Shown piece by piece: positions 39,632-49,923 of a DNA stretch of 64,000 nucleotides. Both the position numbers and the translations under genes were made by a program. Positions within the stretch are counted from its first letter, which is position 1; each line of letters opens with the position of its first letter. Under the pieces are notes generated by a model. That model saw nothing but the letters and a program-made list of their open reading frames with translations, was not told the origin of the DNA and ran no database searches. The DNA comes from Trichomonas vaginalis G3. Taxonomy: Eukaryota > Parabasalia > Trichomonadida > Trichomonadidae. The stretch is from positions 33,634,082-33,698,081 of the forward strand of contig NC_067207.1 in the NCBI RefSeq assembly GCF_026262505.1. Direction: 5' to 3'.

Positions 39632-40500
39632 TTATTGACTTTTTACAATTTGAACTTTGTTTGCGTAGATATGAATTCTGAAAGAAGTATGAGGGTCTTG
39701 TATGACTTTGTACTTCTCCCATAGTTCATGTCTGTCAAACTTACCTGCCATGGACTCTTTCATAAGTTCCATGAAATCGTCTTCGGACAATCCGGGGAAA
39801 AGTATAATGTCAGTAAGTATTCTTTTAACATCCTTACTTAAACTCTTTGCTGTCTGTACACATATTACGACTGAGATGTTAAAGTGTCTGAGCTTCTTAA
39901 GAATTCGACACATGTCTTGTTCTCTGTTCTTTAACAAAGGATGAGAAGCAAAGTCATCTAAGATAAGAAGACATCTATGAGGGTATGTCTTCCAATCGTA
40001 AGATTGCAATTTCTTCGAAATGTATTCTATCTCTTTCTGTTTGTTTCTGAAGTGTTTCTTCTCTAATATTCTCTGCATTTCCTCATTTGGGTCTTTAAAC
40101 TTAGAATTTATATACTCATTTATAGCATTATACTTCAAAACTCTTCTTTGGTACTTCTTTATCCAATCTAACAACTCAGTATCCTTTATACATACTAACT
40201 TAGACTTCTTTATAATATCTTTGAACGAATTGACGGTTTGGTCAAATTGACCAGAAGTACTACAAATAACAACTAACTCATAGAATGGGTTCTTCTCATC
40301 TAGTTCTTGTTGTTGTGCAGCCATTTTAAGATAGGTGAAAGTCTTACCCGACCCAGGTGGTGCGATTAGACCTGTTATACCATTCTGAGCAAATAAGAAC
40401 TTGTCATGTATAGGCTTTATCTGAGCATTTTCTAACTTCCTCTTGTTCTTATTTAAAACATTCTCAAATTTCTTGTCAATGTCAGCAAACTTTTTTCTAA
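39632..40500 (-). CDS. A32/FtsK-like packaging ATPase
   Basis: The minus frame contains a Walker A motif (LIAPPGSGKTFTYL, about 40330-40370), a Walker B motif (CLLILDDFASHPLL) and SVVICVQTAKSL, a sensor-like strand. This is the layout of the A32-type ATPases that pump DNA into capsids of Polintons, virophages and large DNA viruses. The C-terminus ends HIYANKVQIVKSQ. The open frame reaches about 40500, and the first ATG after Walker A is at 40324. The element copy may not be fully intact. It lies convergent with the KilA-N gene and divergent from the 40540 gene. Confidence 0.8.
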
Positions 40501-40539
40501 CATATTTTTAGAAAAATTAAAATTTTTATCTTTTAGAAA

Positions 40540-40991
40540 ATGTCTAGCGATTTCGCTATCTATATTCGAGACAAGCTTTTCGACAGCAAAACATCTGTCG
40601 ACCATAAAATCTTACATAGTGTAAACAAGAAAGGTGAATTTGTTCTAAAGTTCTGTTTCTGGGAATATGACAAGAACCATAAAACATTAAGCAGAGCAGT
40701 CTTAAAATTTGTCAATGACAGACTTGTTGACAGAGATGACGCCTCTTGGAGAGATGAAGTCCAACAAACTTCTTAGAATGCAAAGAAGACACATGCGCTG
40801 TTCTTGAAGATGAAATAGAAAACAGAATAGATGAGCTATTAAAGGACAAAGAACTTTTACATAAATATGGTTCTGAGAAATTTGACATAACTCCACCAGA
40901 AAAGAAGAAGAGAGAAAAGAAAGAAAAGAAAGTAGAAGAAGAGAAGAAAGAACCTGAACCAGTTCCAGAGAAAAAGAAATTTGACATGTAA
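40540..40991 (+). pseudogene. Small charged protein gene, broken
   Basis: Begins MSSDFAIYIRDKLFDSKTSV, continues with FVLKFCFWEYDKNHKTL, and a Lys/Glu-rich end (EKKKREKKEKKVEEEKKEPE, PVPEKKKFDM) stops at 40989-40991. The leader TTTTATCTTTTAGAAAATG is the standard element type. The copy is broken. Function unknown. Confidence 0.45.
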
Positions 40992-41007
40992 AAATAAAAT
41001 TTTATTT

Positions 41008-41427
41008 TTAGAACATTTCTGGGTCAATGTCAATGTTCTCTTCCTCTTTAGGGGCAAACACTGGCTTAGACTCTAAAATCTTTTTACCCAATTTACCTTG
41101 AACTTCAACTATCTTAGACTCATAATATTCATAGTCGTCTGCTTTCTTTGGTTCATAAGGTATAACAAGTTTGTATGCTTTACCTTCTTCGAGTTTTGAG
41201 AACTTTCTGTCAAAATTTTCTTTGACTGTCAACATACCGTCAATGTATAAGTCTTCAAAAGTTGCACCACTTTTTCTAACAACAGCAAACTTAACTGGTG
41301 CAATGTTCCAAATTTTGTCAAATGTAGACTTTTCAAAATGGTAGAAGTAAACATTCAAATATGTGAATGGGTCTAGTTCTTCTTTAAGTCCTGACATGTA
41401 CTTGTTTACTGAGATGAATTTTGTCAT
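41008..41427 (-). CDS. Hypothetical protein, 139 residues
   Basis: MTKFISVNKYMSGLKEELDP..., with beta-rich patterns (AYKLVIPYEPKKADDYEYYE) and an acidic end (EEENIDIDPEMF). It resembles small single-strand DNA-binding proteins in size, strand pattern and acidic tail, and it sits directly downstream of the helicase region, but no signature confirms that. Its leader (reverse complement) reads TATTTTTTTATCCGATAGAAAAGATG. Confidence 0.5.
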   Translation of the reverse strand: MTKFISVNKYMSGLKEELDPFTYLNVYFYHFEKSTFDKIWNIAPVKFAVVRKSGATFEDLYIDGMLTVKENFDRKFSKLEEGKAYKLVIPYEPKKADDYEYYESKIVEVQGKLGKKILESKPVFAPKEEENIDIDPEMF

Positions 41428-41539
41428 CTTTTCTATCGGATAAAAAAATATTTTTTTTTAAAATTTACTCAGAAAAAATTTTCTTTGTATATACACCATT
41501 CTGAACATCTAAAAGACTTTTGACATTTGCCAAGAATGT

Positions 41540-42700
41540 TCATTTAGACGCTGTCATATAACCATATTCTTGACAATATTGTTTATACGAATCGTACAAT
41601 GACCTTTCATCTAATGACACAAAGTCAGTTTCATCTATGAACAGTTCATATACACTCTTGTTTGCTTCTAACAATGTTTGTCTCTCTTCGGTATGTGGAA
41701 TTTGTCTTGGATTGAACTTAGAAATATCTAATGTCATAAAGTATGAGAACAAGTGGTTGTAAAAGTCAGATGTCAAAGTTTCTGCTAAGTCGTCAAAATA
41801 TTCTGTATCTTGCATATGAGAATCTGACGTTCTGACAACTACATATCTTCTGTCAGAACTTTCTAACTTCATCGGAACAGCATTGTTTGAAACCATAATG
41901 AAGTTTGCAACATTTTCACACACTCTTGGTCTTTATACTTTCTTTCAACAACTCCAACTTTATCTGTTTAAGACTCTTCAAAGCATCTGAGTTCAAACTT
42001 TTGTTGTATCTATACTTTGAAGTTCATTGCAAAACTATAAGTTTCATATTCTCTATTGAGGAGTTAAACTTGCCACAGATGTTTTCTAAGTTTGTCATAT
42101 TAGGGTTCGAATAACCTTCTAACAGTTTGCACAAAATATCTGTAAAGAAAGTATTCTTACCAGTTCCTTGTTTTCCAATTATAATGAGAGCAGTTTCATT
42201 TTTAGCACTTGGATGTTGTAAGATGTTTGCAAAACCAACATAAGATATACTCATAAACCTTTTCGTTTCCATTGCATATAATTTCTTTGACATGGTCTAA
42301 CCAAGCTTCTATAATATTTTCTTTCCATTCTACTTGTTCATATTTATATCCAGTGAAGATAGAATAGAAGTTTGGAGAAGGTGTATAGAACTTTATACCT
42401 CGAACTGAAAATCTTCTAACTTTGACAATAAGATATCCCAAGCATCTAACATCTTCATGCCAACTTGTACGACTTTTATTTTCTTAAGTTTCTGTCTACA
42501 TTCTTGTTCAGACACTATTGTTGCTCTTGGTTTGTTAAAGACAACATCCCATTCTTTCATGACATAACATTCTGGGGCAGAGTCAACATAAATGACTAAA
42601 CGTTTCAAATTCTCGACTGCTTTGTTATAGTCTCTAAATGGACACATATTTCTGAATGCTTGGAAGTCATAAAATCTGAAACATCTATTCTGTACATTTT
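41540..42700 (-). pseudogene. Superfamily 3 (D5-like) helicase region, broken
   Basis: Key motifs visible on the minus strand: a Walker A of SF3 type (LIIIGKQGTGKNTFFTDILC, near 42150-42210) and the motif-C region FIMVSNNAVPMKLESSDRRY near 41840-41900. The order matches the D5/parvovirus-type replicative helicases of virophages and large DNA viruses. A primase-like front is not certain. The region has several breaks. In this element it may stand in for the replication function usually carried by polymerase B, which I cannot find. Confidence 0.75.
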
Positions 42701-42719
42701 TATAAAAATAAAAAAATAA

Positions 42720-43407
42720 TATTTTTTTATTCTTGACTTTGTTGTTCCATTTGTTTGCATTTGTTGTTCTTGAGCTATTTGTTGTTGAAGTTGTTCTTGT
42801 AATACAATACTTTCACCAGTTGCATCTTCCAATTCGAAACTTTCTGCCGTCATTGACAAATACATAGGACATAAAAGTTTTACAGGAACAAGTTTGCGTC
42901 AACTAATGTCAACGTTATACTTGCCAAAGTGTTTGAGTTCACTAAGGTTGAAAATTCTGCATTCGAATGAACAATAGGCAAACCAGCAGAGAAAGTATTG
43001 TTTATACGCATAAGTATCTTTTGGTCATAATAGTTTCTGTCGACATTCGAATAACACTTTGAACCTAAGTTTGAAACAATATATAAGATTGGTGTGCTTA
43101 ATGTCAATGGAATAGACATTCCTTGTATGACACCTTTTCCTGTTATAGGAAACTGTTGGTAGTAAAAACCAGAAATAAGTTTTGTATTATAGCTCATATC
43201 GTTTATAGTAAACTCAGTCGGACATCCAAACATAATGAAACCTGCTCTAGTTGCAGCACATGTTACACCCGTACTTAAAGTATTAAATAAGTCAACAAAA
43301 CCTGTTGGTGGTATATCTGAGTAAGTATCTTCAAAGGAGTATTTTTTACCATTCACAACAATAAAGTCTTCTGGTGTCAAAAGAGCAAAACAGGCTTTAG
43401 TCGTCAT
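42720..43407 (-). pseudogene. Candidate minor capsid (vertex) protein
   Basis: Starts MTTKACFALLTPEDFIVVNG; beta-rich with many Ser/Thr/Asn (GKGVIQGMSIPLTLSTPILY, TLASITLTLVDANLF), followed by a Gln-rich end (QEQLQQQIAQEQQMQTNG). Such a small beta protein next to the main capsid region is expected to be the single-jelly-roll penton of Polintons. No motif proves it. The copy looks broken near its end. Confidence 0.4.
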
Positions 43408-43527
43408 TGTGTTTAAGGTTAGTTTACAATATCGTCCTTGAGGACTTTGTAAGTTTGTTGTTATAGAATTATATGACTCAGGTTTTTAGTCGTAATAGTA
43501 TAAACCATTATGTCTTCTGCCATTTAC

Positions 43528-44103
43528 TTAGCAAATAAATTTTAATGAAATGTTGTGGTCGTCAAATATTTTTATAACGTCTGGGAAACTATATTTTAAG
43601 TTCAACGTTTCACCTCCTTTCATAACGTATATCTTGTCAATGGCATTATATGAAACACCACAGCAACTAATGTCGGGTTCTATTTCTTTGATGTTTATAT
43701 CGTCTGCCTCTGTCAAAAGTTTCAATAGTTCTTTCAAAACTTCATGAGGTGCGATGACATATGAGTTCACTTTTACAGGGTTGTGTTCGACAAGTTTAAC
43801 ATTATACTTAAAGCTTGACAAATCTTCTCCTGAGTTTGAAGTTTGTCTTTCAGTTGTTGGTAGTCGTTTCGAATATCTGCAACAGAACTTAAGTCTCTGC
43901 TAACTTCAGGATATGTTGTGTTCTTTTACAGGAACAATTGTTATACCATCTTCGTCTTCGTATGGTTTCCCCTTCAACATCTCTGTCTTTGACATTGACA
44001 ATAACACTTTGATTGTTTGTTTGAGTTGGTGAATTTAACTTCACATCTGCCACCGCCATTAAACCTTTTGAAACACTTACGCTTCTATTTTTCGGAAATG
44101 ACA
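43528..44103 (-). pseudogene. Hypothetical protein gene, broken
   Basis: Begins MSFPKNRSVSVSKGLMAVAD and ends with a beta-rich part (SSFKYNVKLVEHNPVKVNSY, ISCCGVSYNAIDKIYVMKGG). It is divergent from the 44123 gene, 19 bp apart, sharing one short promoter (ATTTTACTTAGAATAAAAAG). It is probably structural, given its place in the capsid cluster. Confidence 0.4.
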
Positions 44104-44122
44104 TTTTACTTAGAATAAAAAG

Positions 44123-44368
44123 ATGGACGTATTCGGATATCTCTTTGAATTGAAGCAAAACAAAGTTTATACTCACAAACAATACAAATACATTGACAGA
44201 ATAGTTCTTTACACAAACAATGGAAAATGTTATAGAATAGCAGTCTTTGCTGAACCAAAATATTTTCATAAAGCAAAGAAAGTTGGTATAACTGAAATGG
44301 TGAAAGTTCTTGAAGCAGACAAAAATATAACTTCAAAACTTACAGATATTACTAAGGAAAGTTTATAA
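44123..44368 (+). CDS. Hypothetical protein, 81 residues
   Basis: MDVFGYLFELKQNKVYTHKQ... with a mix of short strands and helices and a Lys-rich end (DKNITSKLTDITKESL). It is a lone plus-strand gene in a minus-strand block. The frame is clean and the leader ACTTAGAATAAAAAGATG fits the element signal. No family recognised. Confidence 0.5.
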   Translation: MDVFGYLFELKQNKVYTHKQYKYIDRIVLYTNNGKCYRIAVFAEPKYFHKAKKVGITEMVKVLEADKNITSKLTDITKESL

Positions 44369-44384
44369 TACAATATTATGTCAA

Positions 44385-46540
44385 AACTGGCGTACTGTCA
44401 ATATTTGACGGAGAGAAGTCAGTTCAAGAACAACTTACTGACCTGCTGCCAAAATCTGCTCGATGGAAGCTGTCGTTATGCCAATCTGAGGAGCCCCAGC
44501 AGGTTTCATCGAAACGAATCTTCAAAAGAGCATCTTCCGTGAAAAGTGCTATTGGTTTTGTAAACTTCTTTGCTTTCAATTCATCTGGACCGTCTCTGTC
44601 ACCAGTATATTGTATTTGTACAGTACCAACAGTTGAAATACCCCCATAAAGTCTTCTGAGTCAGCAAATGGAATGCCAAGCCAAAATTTGAACGGTCTCC
44701 ATTTGTATATTGAGTTTTTTGACCTCCTGTATGAGTCTACTTTCACATATGGCATAATAGAACTTTGCATTTCAGGGTTAATGGTTGTTGTGAAGTTGTT
44801 GTTAAAGTTCATAGCATCTAATGTCAAGTTGTATGACCTCATATCCTCAACTGTAGAATATTCTTCTCTTGGATAATATTTGCCATCTATGTTTTATATG
44901 ATATTTAATACCGGGGTTGTAGAAACAAGAATAGTCATTTATAGTTCGTCTGAACAGTACAAACATAGTATCTGCATGTTTCATTGCAGTTGTTAAAGCA
45001 ATATCTGTTCTTGCACCTGGGTCAGCACTTTGGTTTCCAACTTCACCTGCAAAGTCTTTGACAGATATTTGGTGTATAGGGAACATAAGTGGAACTGCAA
45101 TATATTTGGCAGCTAAAGCATTTGAAATATCTGGGTCCAACATATAGACTGCAAGTCTGCTTTCTATTCTCTTGCATTCAAATTTTTCGCATGTGAACTT
45201 AACTGGGTCCCAAGCATCTCCAGCAGCATTGAAATAATAGTTTACTTCAGTGTTGAGGTTTGAGAAACCAAAGTCTAAGTCAACTTGCTTTGCAAAATTC
45301 GGCGAATGACGTTTTATTTGTTCCCTTTACGTCTGTAAGAGTGAATGGGTCTGTGTTGGTGCAATGACTAAGTTGTTTTTGCTTGGAGTAAGTTCGATAG
45401 AAATTTTTTCCTGCCCAGTTTGGTAAGTATCTTAAAAACCTGAAGATGAGGAAAGATGACAAAGGAACTCTAAGTTTCAGTTTTACTTTATGGCAGCAGT
45501 TCCATCTGAACCAGAAAGGTTAACATAAACTCCTGGACGTTAGGGTCAAGTCTTCTTATTTTCTCAATAGTTGCATACTGGTCTGTTTGTTCTCTAGCTT
45601 GTGGTTGTACTGAGTTTCTCAAAGCGAAACCATTCATAGTTTGCCCATGTTACTGTTTGAACTAAGTCAGAGTTAGAATATATCTTATCCATGAAAACTT
45701 CTGGAGCATATTGGTATCCGACATAGAAAATTCCATTGCAACCTTTCTTGTCAGACAACTTGGCAGAAGGTTTATTTCAATGTCTTGTTTCCACGTATAA
45801 GAATGAGTTGTCAATAGAAATAATATGAAACCTGTCGCAAGCAATATCTACTGTTGTTGAAGAGCCTTCTCCAAACTCACCTACGTTTCCATAAGAAACA
45901 GCAGTTGTATATTCGTAAGTTCCAGGAACTATTTCTGACCTTCTAATGGCATTGTCGCATTCGTTATACCATTCGGAAACATTTCCGTTCATGGCATCCA
46001 AAACTGTTGGCGTTATATTCTGAGCGGCGTACATTTCATATGGGTAAAATATAGAATAGTTGGATTTATGTGTCATAATTGTTTCGGACCAAGCTTTATA
46101 CTTTCTTCCTGACTGAGTTTTTAACTCTTCTTTTTCCTTCATTGCCACTACTTTCACTAGATGAAGTTACTTCTTCACTACTTTCACTTGTTCTACTCTT
46201 CTTCTTTGGTGTCGCTTTTGGTAACTTGCCCTCTGCTTCAACTTGTTGCATCTTTGCCTCATGTTCACTAGTATGTTGTAAATTTCCCATGTCCTTTTTG
46301 CCTTTGGGCTCTGGTCGCCCATCTCAGGTAACCTATATCCTAGAAAGATTTTGTCATAGTTTGTATTTGAGTCTTCGCGTATTGTTTGCATGACTCTTCC
46401 TGAGTTTCCGGTTCAAGCTCTTCAAACAGAGCTTGTCCATATGGAATAAGCTCGTTTCCAAATATATGTTTTTGTAGCCATTCTGGTTTTCTTTCCATGT
46501 TCCAATAATATCTTTTGTGAATGGGAAAGCTTTTACCCAA
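44385..46540 (-). pseudogene. Probable double-jelly-roll major capsid protein region, broken
   Basis: About 2.1 kb of protein-like minus-strand sequence spread over several frames, with beta-rich, Asn/Tyr/Pro-rich pieces typical of a large capsid protein: IFYPYEMYAAQNITPTVLDA, AAKYIAVPLMFPIHQISVKD, FKFWLGIPFADSEDF. Position (next to a candidate penton, not far from the packaging ATPase), length and composition point to the main capsid gene. It has several breaks. The identification is by context and composition, without a diagnostic motif. Confidence 0.5.
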
Positions 46541-46549
46541 TGTTCAGTC

Positions 46550-47650
46550 TTGCGTCATTTATTTCTGTAGTTGGTTTTTATTTTGTCAAGGAACGTGTTT
46601 TTCAATACTAACATTTCATTTGGTACTGTCCATTTGAGTTTTCTTAAATATTCATCCATTCTCGGTTCATTGTCTGCAAAGTAAGTTTTTATGACATTTT
46701 GCAAACTTTCGTTTGCAAGGTCATGTACAATAGGTTTCTTTCCTTCTCTCCTCTACTTTCTTTCTAAACTCTTCACCAAATATACCATCTCTATGGTTCT
46801 GTTAGTTCTTTGAGATAAATGTTCTAGAACGTCAGGTGTTATATTTCCATCAGCCATGTTCATTTCATACTGGTCCAAAATATCTGCATGTTTCATATCT
46901 TTCAATGGCAATTAAAGCCGCGCTGAAAATACCAGCTATATCTGGTTCACCATTCACTTCCATTGCGTCTACAACTTCTTGGAATTGTGGTTGTAAGTTT
47001 ATGAACCACCTATCCGGATTAGCTTTTATGACCCCATCTCATTGTAGTTCCATAGTCTGCAGAAACAAAAGTAGGTTTGTTTCCATATTGGTTAGGTTCT
47101 GAATGAACTTTAAACAATGTTTCATTTCTATATGTTTTGTTGAAATTTAACCTTTTATTTTCACCGAGTTCAGCCAAAGATTGAACTTATATGGTCGTAA
47201 GTAAAAGGATTATTGTATTTGCGTACATTTTCTTTCAGTACTTCCATTCTATGCTGAATATTTTCATCTGATGTTGGAGTCTTTTGTATGTCGGCGAACA
47301 TTTTTTCGATATTCTTCTACTATGTCAGCCGAATTTTTCTTAGACTCTTGGAAAGATTCCATATTCACCTCATACACTTGTTGAGGGTCAAGATTTTTCG
47401 GCTGTTCCAAATCTTTCATCTAGTTCTGTGAAGTTAGTTTCCAAAGGAGGGACTTGTTCGTTTCCTTCAGGCTCTTCTAGCTGTTGTTGCTGAACTATTT
47501 CTTCCATGTCTGGTTGTATCTGAACTTTTCCTGTTGAGTTTCTTGTACCTCATCTGCTGGCATTTCATATATTCCGAGACCGTTTTTAAAAAGTTCCCTA
47601 TCTAAGTCATCCGCATTCATAACCTTTCTTCTTTCGTTCCGTCTCATTTT
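46550..47650 (-). pseudogene. Broken protein gene upstream of the capsid region
   Basis: Protein-like minus-strand pieces, e.g. an opening MRRNERRKVMNADDLDRELF with a standard start, Gln/Glu-rich segments, and later helical parts. It could be a separate virion protein or the front of the capsid reading unit. Several breaks. Function unknown. Confidence 0.35.
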
Positions 47651-47682
47651 TTACGCGTTCATGAAGAGAGTTGAATTATCAT

Positions 47683-49386
47683 TTAGCTTGACACCAAATA
47701 TCTCGGAGTAAATTCATTCATGTCATTTGGATGATATGCTATTAAATCATATCCCTTAGCGAGCTTGTATTTTCCAGGTTTGAAATTATATCCCATTTGG
47801 TGCTGAACCATAAAGCTAAATAGGTTCGGGTCAGTATTTCCTTCCTTGAACTTTCTAATAGCTTCTTTATATCTGTCACTAAAGTCAAGAGTATCTGGGT
47901 AACCATAATCTTCCTTAAGCATTTTTAAGAATTCTTGGTTTCCTTGTTCTCTACTTCTTTTATGTCCTTGCTCTGGTTGTGGTTGTTGTTGTGCAGGGTT
48001 TTGAACTGTTGGTTGCTGTGCTGGTTGTGGAGATGGTTGCTGTGCTGGTTGTGGAGGTGGTTGTTGTGCTGGTTGTGGTTGTTGTTGTGCAGGGTTTTGA
48101 ACTGTTGGTTGTTGTGTTGGTTTTGGTGCATGCCTGTGTCTGTGTCCATGTGACGATGTAAATGTTTTAGGTAGTCCGGGTGCAGGTGCTTCTCTTGGAG
48201 GGTTTGGTGGTATATAAGTTCCACCAGCTGGCACATATGTTCCATCTGCAGCATAATGTCCTACCTGACTTTTCGTTTTTAAGAAAGCATTTACTAGGTC
48301 TGTTTTGGTCTGTTGTAACTCTTTTTCTTGACTTTCCACAACAGTTGCTCTAACGGCGTCATAGGCACTTTGAACTGCCTGTCTCGTTGCTGCATCTGTT
48401 ATTTTCGTCATATTTTGTGCTACTTCTCTTAACTCTTTGTCGAAACCTTCAGACTTCAGTTTCTTTCCAGATGAGAAGTCGTTCACTAGTTTCACCTTAC
48501 TATGAAGAGCTTCGAAGGCATTCTTAAAGTCAGCATTCATTAAAGCTTCATTTGAACTGTCTTCATCCGCTTGTATTTTTGTCCTTATTGACCCTATAAG
48601 TTGGGCTGCTTTAGCGTTGGCTTGGGCATCTAACCAGTCATTATTAGCTTTTATATATTCTGCGCTTTTCATTGCCTTTTGCATGGCTGCGTCGTTATTT
48701 TTACTTTCTTGTGCTAAGTTTTCATACTGTACGGTTTGGTTTTGCAACTGTAAAAGTTTTTCTGCCTTTACATTTGCTTCAACTTCTTTTTTATACTCAT
48801 CGCTATCCATATATGTCTTCAGGGCTTTTTGTTTTATTTCTTCATCTTTCAGTACTTTATATTGAGTAGTATGGTTTTTCAAATTTATAACATCTTGTTC
48901 CATTTTTGCTACTTCTGCTGCTTTTTCTGACACTTTTTTCGCATATTCCTCTGTACTTAGTTCTTTCAGTTGTTCTTCTTTCTTCTTTTTCTCTACGTTT
49001 AACTCATTGAGTTTCTTTGTGTGTCTGTCATATTCTAGTTTCTTTTCGTTTTCACTTATTTGTTTCTGTATGTCTATGTTTGACTTTTTGACATCTGTTA
49101 TTTGATTTTTGAGTGAACTCAAATTCATTTGACTTTGAGGGTTATAGGCTGTTCCGTCTGCAGCTCCACCATAGCCTGCCATTTTCGCTAAAAGTGCCGC
49201 TCTTAAACCTCCACTCTGTGCACCAAAAACTCGGTTTAAAAGCATAGGGTTGCTTGACATTTGTTGCAACATAGTGGGGTCATTCATCATTTGTTGTTGC
49301 AACTGTTGTTGTGGTGTCAGTTTTACTATTGGATGTTTCAATGCTCTCTTCCTCTTACGTATATTCTTACGTAGCTTACGTGGCAT
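47683..49386 (-). CDS. Large coiled-coil structural protein with basic N-terminus and Pro/Gln repeats
   Basis: 567 residues, clean frame. The N-terminus is highly basic (MPRKLRKNIRKRKRALKHPI), like a DNA-binding or nuclear-entry signal. A Gln/Met/Leu patch (QQQLQQQMMNDPTMLQQMSS) and a Gly/Ala patch follow. A long coiled coil spans about residues 85-380 (KKLNELNVEKKKKEEQLKEL). A Gly/Pro stretch and a His-rich HGHRHRHAPKP lead into PAQQQPQPAQQPPPQPAQQP repeats (about 415-470). A folded C-terminal domain (about 480-567) ends FTPRYLVSS. It is the outermost right-hand gene and transcribed inward, probably a core or tegument-like virion protein. Confidence 0.75.
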   Translation of the reverse strand: MPRKLRKNIRKRKRALKHPIVKLTPQQQLQQQMMNDPTMLQQMSSNPMLLNRVFGAQSGGLRAALLAKMAGYGGAADGTAYNPQSQMNLSSLKNQITDVKKSNIDIQKQISENEKKLEYDRHTKKLNELNVEKKKKEEQLKELSTEEYAKKVSEKAAEVAKMEQDVINLKNHTTQYKVLKDEEIKQKALKTYMDSDEYKKEVEANVKAEKLLQLQNQTVQYENLAQESKNNDAAMQKAMKSAEYIKANNDWLDAQANAKAAQLIGSIRTKIQADEDSSNEALMNADFKNAFEALHSKVKLVNDFSSGKKLKSEGFDKELREVAQNMTKITDAATRQAVQSAYDAVRATVVESQEKELQQTKTDLVNAFLKTKSQVGHYAADGTYVPAGGTYIPPNPPREAPAPGLPKTFTSSHGHRHRHAPKPTQQPTVQNPAQQQPQPAQQPPPQPAQQPSPQPAQQPTVQNPAQQQPQPEQGHKRSREQGNQEFLKMLKEDYGYPDTLDFSDRYKEAIRKFKEGNTDPNLFSFMVQHQMGYNFKPGKYKLAKGYDLIAYHPNDMNEFTPRYLVSS

Positions 49387-49535
49387 TTTAAGTGAAGTTA
49401 AAAAGCGGTTTTTGTAGTTTAAAACATGCGGCTGTCACTTTTTTGTTTGCATATCTCTTATATAGTGAAAAACGGTTTTGTCACTTTTAAAAAACGGAGT
49501 TGTCTGTCACTTTTTAAAAACGGTTTTGGTTTTTA

Positions 49536-49632
49536 TCACCGGCTGGTCGGCTGGGGTTCGGTCCTCCTCTTGGGTCTTGGGCAAAATTCTTAGGGCTAGA
49601 AGGGGCGCAGCCCCTGGAAGCCCCATATACCT
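49536..49632 (-). repeat. Right terminal inverted repeat of Polinton 1
   Basis: Reverse complement of the left repeat: AGGTATATGGGGCTTCCAGG at the outer end, the palindrome GGGGCTGCGCCCC, then CCCAAGACCCAAGAGGAGGA and GACCAGCCGGTGA. Only one outer unit is present here, against two on the left. Inward of it several GTGAC/GTCAC motifs recur (49440-49520), as they do inside the left repeat (24974-25045). Confidence 0.9.
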
Positions 49633-49923
49633 GACCTAATTATTACTAATTTCGGTTCTCTAAAATAAACTTTAATTTATATATAAAATTAACTTCAATT
49701 TCAATAAATTTTAATTTCAATGTAAAAAGTGACACTTTTATTTTGCAAAAGCGACCAAATTATTCCTTATATAGTTCTATTAATTCAAATATTGATGATT
49801 TATCGTACTATTTTTGTAACATTCACTTTTGTTTTCATAAATTCAAATCTAAGATGAATTTTTCTTATGATATTTTAGAATTTGTTATATGAATTATTTC
49901 TATGAATTATTTGGCATTTCGAT

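Larger units (their letters stand above)
24813..49632. mobile_element. Polinton/Maverick element 1, decayed copy
   Basis: A virus-like DNA element of about 24.8 kb bounded by inverted repeats that begin AGGTA-(N)-TGGGGCTTCCAGG. It carries an integrase, an A32/FtsK-type ATPase, a superfamily 3 helicase region, a probable major capsid region and several structural-type genes, plus a methyltransferase, a fibre protein and KilA-N genes. Most left-end genes run rightward and most right-end genes run leftward. No DNA polymerase B was seen. Many frames are long and clean, but roughly ten breaks are spread over the helicase, capsid and small-gene regions, so it is a young but broken fossil. No matching target-site duplication was found at the outer edges. 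It lies against the 3' end of an ankyrin gene. Confidence 0.9.

Noticed and set aside
47925-48254. His/Gln-rich and Leu/Val-rich frames opposite or shifted to the coiled-coil gene
   Set aside because: They are frame shadows of the Pro/Gln repeat in the 567-residue gene.
24813-49632. Target-site duplication around Polinton 1
   Set aside because: The bases outside the two AGGTA ends (A-run on the left, GACCTA on the right) do not match.
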